This document shows positions 9,658-16,428 of a stretch of DNA of 33,848 bases, piece after piece. The stretch comes from Sulfurovum sp. FS08-3 (GTDB lineage: Bacteria > Campylobacterota > Campylobacteria > Campylobacterales > Sulfurovaceae). The stretch is taken from NCBI GenBank assembly GCA_000830175.1, contig JQIS01000028.1, forward strand, positions 1-33,848, read 5' to 3'. The translations under genes were made by a program, and so were the position numbers. Under the pieces are notes generated by a model. It had not been told where the DNA came from and ran no database searches. It was given only the letters and a program-made list of their open reading frames with translations. Numbering within the stretch: position 1 is the first letter of the stretch; each line of letters opens with the position of its first letter.

Positions 9658-11241
9658 CTAAAATCTATCATTTTCAACTCTCAACTCATAAAATCCAATC
9701 ATTTTAAAACAATAGAGCCAAAGAGTATAAAAATAGGCGATATGTAGGGCAATTTTTGTTCTTATTTGCTCTAAGTTGTTATCTTTTATGGCTCTTATGA
9801 GTTCTCTAAAGAGAGCTATCCCTATAAGGTTGAGTAGTCGCTTGAAGTTGTAGGTAAACATAATAAGAGCATTCTCTCCTGATACCTTCTCTTTGCCTCT
9901 CACCAAATAATGCTCCCAACCAAGATTGCGTTTAATAGTTCCAAAGGGGTGTTCGACGATTGAGCCTCTTTGTTTGATAAGCTCTTTGGCTTTATGGCTT
10001 TGCATCTTTTGGGTATAGGCTTCAATAGTATTGGCATATTGTGACCTTGAAATTCTTTTATAAGCTGTCTTTTGGGGTATGCACTTCTCTCTTAAGGGAC
10101 ACTCTTTGCAGGTTTTACTTTCTGCCCGATAAACATAATACTTCGTACCATTTTCTTTGATAATAGTTGATGAACTTTTGGTGAGTGTTTGATTATTGGG
10201 ACAGATATAACAATCGCTATCTTTATCGTATTGAAACTCTTTGGGAGTAAAGTACCCTCTATCTTTTTGTTGTTTGGTTTTATTGGGTATTGCAACAACG
10301 GTTTCAATACCATTGGCTTCACACTCATCAATCTCTTTGGCACTGTAATATCCACTATCAGCTAGAAAGATTCCCTTTTCATTGTGTGTTATGGCTTTAG
10401 TCTCTTGTGCCATTTGATGAAGTTTTTGATTATCATTGCCCTCACTGCTTACATCCGTTGCTACAATAAACTTATGTTTGGCATCTACGGCTATTTGGCT
10501 ATTGTATGCCATAAGGTTATGAGCAGGTTTGACCATCAATTTGGCATCAGGGTCTGTTTTGTTGTATTGATTTTCTCCCATCTCTTCAAGCATTGCTAGA
10601 TTTTTATCAAGTTGTGCTTTTTTGGCTTTTAGATTGGTAAGCTTCTTGCTCTCTTTAACCAGTAGGTTTTCACCTATATCATCGTTATCACTGGTTTCAA
10701 GTTGTGTGAGATATTCATTGATTTTTTCATCAATCTCTTTACTATCTTGTTGGAGTGTTTTTTTAGAGATGAGTTAATTTTTGGAGGCATTGGCTCTTAG
10801 AAATGCTCCATCTACTGCTACTACATCACCTGTGATTAAATCAATGTTTTTTAGTATCAAGCTAAACGCTTTAAATACTTGCTTAAGTGCTTGTGAGTGA
10901 TCTTTTCTAAAGTTGGCAATACTCTTATAAGTTGGCGTTAAATTCTCACACAGCCACATCATCTCTATATTGCGTTTGATTTCAGTTTCCAATCGTCTTG
11001 AAGAGCGTACACGGTTCATATAGCCATAGATATAGATTTTCAAGAAGAGTTTAGGATTATAAGCTTTTTGACCATCGAGGGAGTTTTTGAGGTTTTTATC
11101 TAGTTTTAATGTAGCAATATTGAGTATCTCGACATATTCATCAATGACTCTTACTGCATTATCTTCACTCACATACTCATCAAAGCTTGGTGGAAAGAGT
11201 AGTTGTTGTCTTCTATTATCTCCCTGCTTATATCGTGCCAT
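9658..11241 (-). pseudogene. IS1182-family transposase with one in-frame stop
   Basis: DDE transposase of the IS1182/InsH-like type. The first part (from ATG 11241, with GGGAGAG 8 bases upstream) has the DUF772-like N-terminal domain, FPPSFDEYV...VIDEYVEIL, then YKSIANFRKDH and the DG of VDGAF. A TAA at 10774-10776 follows ASKN. The frame then stays open without a break for 60 codons to a Met at 10593 and on to the stop at 9658. It carries the second catalytic region (VATDVSSEGNDNQKL, ADSGYYSAKE), a cysteine cluster (C..CPLREKC) and the C-terminal EHPFGTIKR with the catalytic Glu. Without the stop the protein would be about 527 aa, normal for the family. A single nonsense mutation (or programmed readthrough) therefore separates the halves. 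Confidence 0.9.
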
Positions 11242-11321
11242 AATCAATCTCTCCCAAAGTGGATAAATCTATCATCCAAAACTCTTTCAAAGCCCCTAAA
11301 TACAGGCGTTTGATTGCTATT

Positions 11322-11327
11322 ATTATA
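11322..11327 (-). promoter_or_regulatory. candidate -10 of the IS transposase
   Basis: On the minus strand GCTATAATAATAG gives a TATAAT about 80 bases before the transposase ATG at 11241. Confidence 0.35.
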
Positions 11328-11416
11328 GCTTTTTTGTGGTATTATTGGGGTAAGATATTCAATTAAACCAACTCGTTTAAGGTTGGGGTAAGGGGGTTGT
11401 TTCACGGTCTCTCCAG

Positions 11417-12502
11417 CTTCGTAACGAGGAAACGCCGACCGAAACCGTCGAGTACAATTACGACGCAAACGATAACCGCATCGCCAAAACTACAAGCAAT
11501 GGAACAACTACTTATCTAGTGGATACCAATACACCGTATGCACAAGTCATCACAGAATCCAAAGAAAATGGGACAAAAATAGGCTATACTTACGGAAATG
11601 ATCTTTTACATAATGGCACACATTTCTACCTCACTGATGCTTTGGGAAGCACGAGAGGATTGGTAGATAGTGGTGAGAGGCTTACTGATAGCTATAGTTA
11701 TACTCCGTATGGGGAGCTAAGCGAACATAACGGGACGAGTGAGAATAGCTTCTTGTTTACTGGGGAGCAGTTGGACCCTGAGACCGATGATTATTATTTG
11801 AGGGCGAGGTATTATTCACCGTCTTCTATTAGGTTTTTGAGTAGAGATAGTTATGATGGGACGCTTATAGAGCCGATAACGCTTAACCATTATGCTTATG
11901 CCCACTCTAATCCAACTATATTTATTGATCCATCGGGAAACATGGTTGCTACGCAACAAGAGCTAAGTTTTAATATAGCAGTAATAGGGCAACTTTCACA
12001 TACCAACATAAGAGCTACAGTTAAAGTGACAAGTTCTGTATTGTCACAACTTAGAGATAGTAAAAAATATATAATAAACCCTAGACATGGAGAAACTCAT
12101 TCGACTATTTATGCTACTGATATTCAGACATCAGGAGGATATATTTATGATTTGGAATATGATACCTATGATGAAGCAGATATAAGTTGGGATGTGTGGG
12201 AGAAGCGTATTGCTGTAGATGGTTGGATTAGAAAGAGAACTATTGATTCTTCACGAAACCCATTTTACACAAGTCCTGTTAAACTTTCTTCATTTCAGTT
12301 TGAAGTTTGGGATTATATGATATTTGAAAAATATCCAATATATAGAGATATGTTTCCCGATAGAGTTACATCTAATCCTGATTATTTATTGGATACTACA
12401 CGACATCATCCGTATTTAGCAGATAAAATAAATTGTGTAAGTTATGTTAATGAAGCCTATAAGAAGGCTTGGTGGGTTATGTTACATATACCTTCAATAT
12501 AA
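11417..12502 (+). pseudogene. 5'-truncated RHS protein with variable C-terminal toxin domain
   Basis: The frame is open from the REP/IS junction and reads as the last YD repeats (EYNYDANDNR) and the RHS core: LTDALGSTRG, SYTPYGE, FTGEQLDPETDDYYLRARYY, then NHYAYAHSNPTIFIDPSG, which closes the core at about 11940. The remaining ~187 residues are the variable toxin tip and match no family I can name. They contain HSTIY near the front (about 12100) and a late DKINCVSYVNEAY (about 12424-12462). This His-early/Cys-late layout recalls permuted NlpC/P60-like or other papain-fold domains; that is inference. The N-terminal thousand-odd residues of a normal RHS protein are missing. A GTG at 11519 could start translation, but no ribosome site was seen. 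The immunity-like gene follows by 10 bp. Confidence 0.85.
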
Positions 12503-12512
12503 GGAGTATAAA

Positions 12513-13235
12513 ATGATTTCTAAATATAATAATAAAAACCAAACTATTGAGATAGAAGAGAACTATGTCTTACTTAAAATAGAAGATGATTATATGCAAA
12601 AATATTTGATAAATGAAATACAAGAAATATTTTTTAACATCGATGAAGAAGGTTATTATTTTAGAGTTATAGCTAATCGTCAAATTGCTTTTGATTATGA
12701 ACATAATACAAAATTCAGAATTGAAGATAAAGATATATTAATGAGAAAAGTAAAAAACAAAGAGATTAAATTACTTCCTAACTTTGGAATTGATTTAATA
12801 GGTGAAGGTGTTATGAAATATTGTCAAAGTAGAAAAAAATATTCTTTAATTATGACAAGAGTACGAAGCAAGATAATCCCTAACAAAAACTTATTTGCCA
12901 TTAATTATGGAAATATAAGTAGGTATTTTTATAAAATAATTGGTGATGATTTAAAAGACTTGAATTTGGAAGAAGAACTACTAGCAGAGCATGATAATCG
13001 TGATTTTACAAAACAACTACGAAACTTTGGTTCAAATTGTGTATTTTTATTGGACAAAAGTCTAACTCTTGGTCAAGGATATGCTATTACGGCTATTAAA
13101 GCAATGCCACATACTGATGGATTTCAAGATTTTTCTTTAGATGTTTTTTATTCATTTGATACGAAAGAAATAAAAAATAAAATTATTGAACTTTTATCTC
13201 CTTCTTATGTGATGAAAGAAAGTGGTTTTGTTTAA
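12513..13235 (+). CDS. putative immunity protein of the RHS toxin, 240 aa
   Basis: No recognised domain. It is soluble-looking, with no signal peptide or membrane segment, and rich in Lys, Ile, Asn and acidic residues. The position is the classic one: its ATG lies 10 bases after the RHS stop, with AAGGAG (12501-12506) overlapping the junction and 6 bases of spacing. In polymorphic toxin systems the gene directly after the toxin tip normally encodes the cognate immunity protein. An upstream in-frame ATG at 12444 lies inside the RHS coding end and was not used. Base composition is unusual: the stretch 12541-12600 has 15 G/C in 60, against 33 in 60 for a clpX stretch (15061-15120), pointing to recent acquisition. 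Function as an antidote is inferred from context alone. Confidence 0.7.
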   Translation: MISKYNNKNQTIEIEENYVLLKIEDDYMQKYLINEIQEIFFNIDEEGYYFRVIANRQIAFDYEHNTKFRIEDKDILMRKVKNKEIKLLPNFGIDLIGEGVMKYCQSRKKYSLIMTRVRSKIIPNKNLFAINYGNISRYFYKIIGDDLKDLNLEEELLAEHDNRDFTKQLRNFGSNCVFLLDKSLTLGQGYAITAIKAMPHTDGFQDFSLDVFYSFDTKEIKNKIIELLSPSYVMKESGFV

Positions 13236-13246
13236 TTTTTTTGCTC

Positions 13247-13270
13247 GTTGCGAAGCTCCAGCTTCGACAA
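13247..13270. repeat. REP-like palindrome, degenerate copy
   Basis: GTTGCGAAGCTCCAGCTTCG then ACAA, in inverted orientation to copies 1 and 2. It is followed by TGCCCTATTGGACTCTA and the ACTACATATACAAAACC spacer. It starts 12 bases after the immunity-gene stop. Confidence 0.65.
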
Positions 13271-13350
13271 TGCCCTATTGGACTCTAAAACCTCAATAAA
13301 ACTACATATACAAAACCAACCATTAACCTAAAAAAAATATAATACTTTCC
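13271..13350. repeat. partial repeat-unit spacer, first of a direct pair
   Basis: The segment from TGCCCTATTGGACTCTA through ACCATTAACC to ATAATAC recurs almost unchanged at about 13486-13560. The two copies flank the group II intron scrap. Confidence 0.75.
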
Positions 13351-13355
13351 TATAG

Positions 13356-13440
13356 GGGTAGAGAAGTGAAAACTCCCCTCCCTCCGAACCGTGCGTGCGG
13401 TTCTCCCGCATACGGCTCTCCAGTTGATAGTTTCCTCATC
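13356..13440 (-). mobile_element. 3' fragment of a group II intron (domains V-VI)
   Basis: On the minus strand, 13418-13386 reads GAGCCGTATGCGG, a GAGAA loop region, then CCGCACGCACGGTTC. That is a 33-base hairpin with the AGC triad near its start and a two-base bulge, as in catalytic domain V. It is followed by GGAGGGAGGGG and a second short hairpin region ending CTACCCCTAT, as expected for domain VI and the intron 3' end. No reverse transcriptase frame remains, so this is a dead remnant. The assignment rests on the domain V consensus recalled from known introns. Confidence 0.75.
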
Positions 13441-13463
13441 GGGATTGATACGCCTTTTACTCG

Positions 13464-13485
13464 TTACGAAGCTCCAGCTTCGTAA
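13464..13485. repeat. REP-like palindrome, inverted copy
   Basis: Perfect arms TTACGAAGCT and AGCTTCGTAA around a CC centre, with ATGCCCTATTGG after it. This is the complement of the flank of copies 1 and 2. Confidence 0.8.
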
Positions 13486-13582
13486 TGCCCTATTGGACTC
13501 TACAACCTCAATAAAACTACATATACAAAACCAACCATTAACCTCAAAAAACTATAATACCCCACACATCCACACTTTTTGA

Positions 13583-13681
13583 CCTCTACGGTATGTGGAT
13601 GAGGCTCAACATTGGCGATACTCTAGTGCTAGAGATTATGAGGGTATCGAGGGTTTAATGGAGGTAGAAAGATTATGGTGA
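13583..13681 (+). pseudogene. C-terminal remnant of a REP-associated (Y1) transposase-like gene, copy 3
   Basis: The same frame as at 50-148 is kept, with GLMEVERLW in place of GLLKVERLW, ending in TGA at 13679-13681. Differences from the other copies include silent changes (GAT for GAC). Confidence 0.55.
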
Positions 13682-13701
13682 TGCATCAGACCAATAGGGC
13701 A

Positions 13702-13723
13702 TTACTAAGCTGGAGCTTCGTAA
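13702..13723. repeat. REP-like palindrome with one mutated arm
   Basis: TTACTAAGCT pairs with AGCTTCGTAA except at one base. It is directly followed by CGAGTAAAGTCCCACTTCCG. Confidence 0.7.
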
Positions 13724-13729
13724 CGAGTA

Positions 13730-13744
13730 AAGTCCCACTTCCGA
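13730..13744. repeat. AAGTCCCACTTCCGA repeat, left of the SIR2/ClpX operon
   Basis: The same motif returns as an inverted pair at 16313-16325 and 16385-16397 on the other side of the operon. Confidence 0.6.
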
Positions 13745-13802
13745 AATGTCACTCGTCTGCATATTTTACAAATAGAGTGCAATAGTTTTTGCATTTGGAT
13801 TG

Positions 13803-13820
13803 CAGGAACACTTATTGCAT
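13803..13820 (+). promoter_or_regulatory. candidate sigma54 (-24/-12) promoter of the SIR2-like/clpX operon
   Basis: AGGAAC-ACTTA-TTGCA places GG at 13805-13806 and GC at 13817-13818 with exactly 10 bases between, the diagnostic spacing for RpoN. The -12 half (TTGCA) is perfect; the -24 half has AGGAAC against TGGCAC. A start site near 13830 would leave about 20 bases of leader containing the GGGGA ribosome site before ATG 13849. No TGT-N10-ACA NifA-type site was found in the ~100 bases upstream. Confidence 0.5.
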
Positions 13821-13848
13821 CTTTATAAATAAAAAATGGGGATAGAGT

Positions 13849-14670
13849 ATGGAAAATATAAAAGAAAAATTAATCAATGGAGAGCTTGTACCCTTTGTAG
13901 GTATGGGAGTCTTTGCCAATACCCAAGCCAGTGATGGCACACAGTTGCCCTTTGATAGCGATTCGATGATACTAGCTCTTAATAATGGTCGAGCGATGAG
14001 TGCAAGATTGATGTATGAGTACAGTCGAGCCGCCATGAGTTTAGAGCAACGCAAAGGTAGAGAGTATATCACCCAAATGACCAACCATATCTACGCCTCC
14101 AAAGAGTATGCTCCTCCTTTTGTCTATCAATACCTCAAAACTCTTCAACCCAAATACCTAATCGATACCAATATGGACGACAGCTCTACTACCGTTTATG
14201 AAGATGTGGCTCACTTTATGATTACAGGTGTTTCACGCGTGATGGGAGGGTATGAACGCTTTGTTATCTATCGCTACAACCTTGAAACCAAAGCGTATAT
14301 TAAGATAGAAAATGAGTTGCTTGATGATTCATTGCCTATACTCTTTAAGCCTATGGGATGTATGACTCCAAAGATGGATTTTATTGTCTCCGATGCCGAT
14401 TTTGTCGATTGGCTTACTGAGGCGATGGGGGGATACGCCTTGCCGCCTTTTCTCAAAAGCTACAAAAACGATAAATCTTATCTCTTTTTGGGTGTGGACT
14501 TTGGTCGTGATACCTTTAGAATGGTAGCCAATGAGATTACACTAGGGCTTAGTGGCGGAGTGGTGGTGACAAACAAGGAGGAACTCACCAAAAAAGAGCA
14601 AAAATTCATCGATACCCACAATCTTGAAGTTGTCCAAAACGAGGTTGATAGCTTTTTAAAGGAGTTGTAA
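13849..14670 (+). CDS. degenerate SIR2-like domain protein, 273 aa
   Basis: The landmarks of a SIR2_2-type Rossmann domain appear in order: LVPFVGMGVF (about 12-21) in place of the GAGxS loop, YLIDTNMDD (about 104-112) for the TxNxD motif, FKPMG (about 166-170) where K-x-HG is expected, IVSDADFVDWL for the following T-x-x-D-[YF] segment, and YLFLGVDFGRD (about 210-220) for the late LF-[IL]-G-x-x-x-x-D motif. The catalytic His is replaced by Met169, and the small Ser of the GAGxS loop by Phe. Deacylase or NADase activity is therefore doubtful; NAD binding or sensing remains possible. The ATG has GGGGA upstream. Its stop overlaps the clpX start (TAATG), so the two are translationally coupled. 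A sigma54-type promoter lies just upstream. Family assignment comes from motif order. Confidence 0.7.
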   Translation: MENIKEKLINGELVPFVGMGVFANTQASDGTQLPFDSDSMILALNNGRAMSARLMYEYSRAAMSLEQRKGREYITQMTNHIYASKEYAPPFVYQYLKTLQPKYLIDTNMDDSSTTVYEDVAHFMITGVSRVMGGYERFVIYRYNLETKAYIKIENELLDDSLPILFKPMGCMTPKMDFIVSDADFVDWLTEAMGGYALPPFLKSYKNDKSYLFLGVDFGRDTFRMVANEITLGLSGGVVVTNKEELTKKEQKFIDTHNLEVVQNEVDSFLKEL

Positions 14671-15887
14671 TGGAGCAAAGCAGACTAATGTGTGATTTTT
14701 GCGGTAAGGGTGTAGCGGAGGTTGATAAAATCTTTAGTGCTGAAAATGCCCATATTTGCAACGAGTGTATCGAAACTTGCTCAACCATTCTCCACAAAGA
14801 ACATATCAAAAAAAATAAAAAAGAGTTTCAAAAGGGTTTAAGCATCCCTACCAAAATCAAAGAGCATTTGGATGGCTACGTGATAGGGCAAGATGAGGCA
14901 AAGAAAGTACTAAGTGTCGCACTCTATTCACACTACAAACGCATCGAAAAGCCTATTCTCCATGATGTAGAGATCGAAAAATCCAATATCATGCTTATAG
15001 GTCCTACGGGAAGCGGTAAGACACTCCTTGCTAAATCTTTGGCTAAAATTATGAATGTACCCTTTGCGATAGCCGATGCTACGGCTTTGACAGAGGCTGG
15101 ATATGTGGGTGAGGATGTCGAATCGATCCTCTCACGCCTTTTGGCTGCGGCGGATTTTGATGTGGCTAAGGCTCAAAAGGGGATTATCTACATCGACGAA
15201 ATCGACAAAATAGCCAATAAAAGCGAGAGTGCTTCAAGCGGGCGAGATGTAAGCGGTGAGGGGGTTCAACAAGGATTGCTTAAGATTTTGGAGGGCGGAG
15301 AGGTCTATGTGCCTATCAAAGGAAGTCGCAAAAGCTCTTCTGCGGAGACGATTTTGTTTGATACCACGCACGTGCTTTTTATTTGCGGTGGTGCATTTGT
15401 GGGGCTTGTGGAGGATGATAAGCACAAACGCAAAGATAAAACGATGGGCTTTTTAAACGCCAACGCCGTCGAATCCCAAAAAGAGATAGCACCCAAAGAT
15501 TTGATAGGTTTTGGACTTATTCCCGAATTTATCGGACGTATCCCTGTGGTAGCTACGCTCAATCCGCTCACAATTGAGGATCTTGTATCTATCTTGCAAG
15601 AGCCAAAAAATGCTATTATCAAACAATACAAAGCCCTCTTTGAGCTTGATGGGGTGGAGCTTGAAGTAGAAGATGAGGCGTTGCACTATATCGCTCAAAT
15701 GGCGTGGGAGACGGGAGTGGGAGCAAGGGGACTAAGGGGAATCATTGAAAAAATCATGCTCCCGCTTCAATACGAACTCCCCGCCAAAGACAATATCGAT
15801 AGATGCATCCTTACCAAAGCCTTTATCAAGCAAGAAGCCGATGTGATACTTGAATATACCAGCCAAACGGAGCGTGAAAATGGATGA
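14670..15887 (+). CDS. clpX: ClpX-type AAA+ unfoldase, divergent paralog candidate, 405 aa
   Basis: Hexameric unfoldase that feeds ClpP. Present are a C4 zinc-binding domain (CDFC...CNEC, about 9-32), Walker A GPTGSGKT (about 112-119), the pore loop GYVG, Walker B YIDEIDKI (about 174-181), the GLIPEFIGR segment, and sensor 2 GARGLRG. A MGF tripeptide (about 257-260) stands where the ClpP-binding IGF loop belongs, so ClpP docking looks retained. The substrate-tag loop reads SRKSSS instead of the near-invariant RKH, which implies changed tag recognition. Gene context differs from the fabZ-lpxA-clpX-mreB order of some Campylobacterota such as Helicobacter. It is coupled to a SIR2-like gene before it and overlaps a 116-aa gene after it. 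It may be a second, specialised ClpX; whether the genome has another cannot be seen here. Confidence 0.9.
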   Translation: MEQSRLMCDFCGKGVAEVDKIFSAENAHICNECIETCSTILHKEHIKKNKKEFQKGLSIPTKIKEHLDGYVIGQDEAKKVLSVALYSHYKRIEKPILHDVEIEKSNIMLIGPTGSGKTLLAKSLAKIMNVPFAIADATALTEAGYVGEDVESILSRLLAAADFDVAKAQKGIIYIDEIDKIANKSESASSGRDVSGEGVQQGLLKILEGGEVYVPIKGSRKSSSAETILFDTTHVLFICGGAFVGLVEDDKHKRKDKTMGFLNANAVESQKEIAPKDLIGFGLIPEFIGRIPVVATLNPLTIEDLVSILQEPKNAIIKQYKALFELDGVELEVEDEALHYIAQMAWETGVGARGLRGIIEKIMLPLQYELPAKDNIDRCILTKAFIKQEADVILEYTSQTERENG

Positions 15888-16230
15888 TTTAGCCTCGGTC
15901 TATGAGTGGGCAAAAACTTATGATTTTGATGAGATAGAGTTGCAATACGCTACGATTTTGGCTCTCAAAATCCTTGATGGACAGTGCAAAATGGATTATG
16001 ACAACTACAACCTCTTTATGTCTGCTTATGATGGCATTTGCGACAAAACCGCCTCCCCACTCAACAAAAAAGTACACCGTATCATCGCTTTGGCTCGAAC
16101 CGACGACCCAATCATCCCCAAAGCCCAATACAAAGAGGCTATCCACGCCCTTAGAGTTGCCATGATGCAAGATATGGAGAAATCCACCATGAAAGCCTTT
16201 AAGGAGCTAGTGTGGGGGAGTATCTGTTGA
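15880..16230 (+). CDS. unknown protein in the SIR2-like/clpX operon, 116 aa
   Basis: No recognised family. It is small, soluble and mostly helical by composition, with an N-terminal MDDLASVYEWA, acidic Tyr-rich stretches, and a C-terminal helix ending in a Cys. The ATG at 15880 overlaps the last 8 bases of clpX (ATGGATGA), with CGGAG nearby, so translation is coupled. An earlier TTG at 15850 was rejected because it lies deep in clpX. By position it is a candidate adaptor, substrate or antagonist of the ClpX before it; that is inference only. No terminator with a T-run was identified after it; an inverted repeat follows at 16313. Confidence 0.75.
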   Translation: MDDLASVYEWAKTYDFDEIELQYATILALKILDGQCKMDYDNYNLFMSAYDGICDKTASPLNKKVHRIIALARTDDPIIPKAQYKEAIHALRVAMMQDMEKSTMKAFKELVWGSIC

Positions 16231-16312
16231 TGGGTGGGTTGCAAAACTTTTTTAGCCGAACATTTAGAGGTTATTAGCTGACCTTACGCAGCTGCTCTAT
16301 AATGGTATTTTT

Positions 16313-16397
16313 GGAAGTGGGACTTCACCCTCACCTATTAGCTTCGATAGTAATAACAACCAAATTTTGGCTTTTGTGGGACTAAAGTCCCGCTTCC
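16313..16397. repeat. inverted pair of GGAAGTGGGACTT repeats
   Basis: GGAAGTGGGACTT (16313-16325) is nearly the complement of AAGTCCCGCTTCC (16385-16397). The right arm also contains the palindrome GGGACTAAAGTCCC. The motif matches the copy at 13730-13744, so the three-gene operon is bracketed by the same dispersed repeat. Confidence 0.65.
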
Positions 16398-16428
16398 GAT
16401 AGAAGTGCGTAACATCAAATCACAATCA

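Larger units (their letters stand above)
9617..11412 (-). mobile_element. IS1182-like insertion sequence (about 1.8 kb) inside a REP-like palindrome
   Basis: The ends read AGAG-TGTGAAACAACCC at the left and, in reverse complement, AGAGACC-GTGAAACAACCCC at the right. They share a 12-base core, GTGAAACAACCC (9622-9633 and complement of 11394-11405). CCAG directly flanks both sides (9613-9616 and 11413-11416) and fits a 4-bp target duplication. Removing the IS and one CCAG restores a 30-base palindrome with 14-base arms (CTCGTTACGAAGCT and its complement). The insertion thus lies at the palindrome centre. It carries one transposase gene broken by a stop codon. Confidence 0.8.
13534..13731 (+). 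repeat. 216-bp-type repeat, copy 3
   Basis: Collinear with the units at 1-216 and 217-415, from ACCATTAACC to CGAGTAAA, 13 kb away. It shows slightly more divergence (TTTAATGGAGG in place of TTTATTGAAAG). Confidence 0.9.

Noticed and set aside
13746-13848. NifA-type upstream site (TGT-N10-ACA) before the SIR2-like gene
   Set aside because: The only TGT checked (13747) is followed by CAT at the needed spacing, so no site is claimed.
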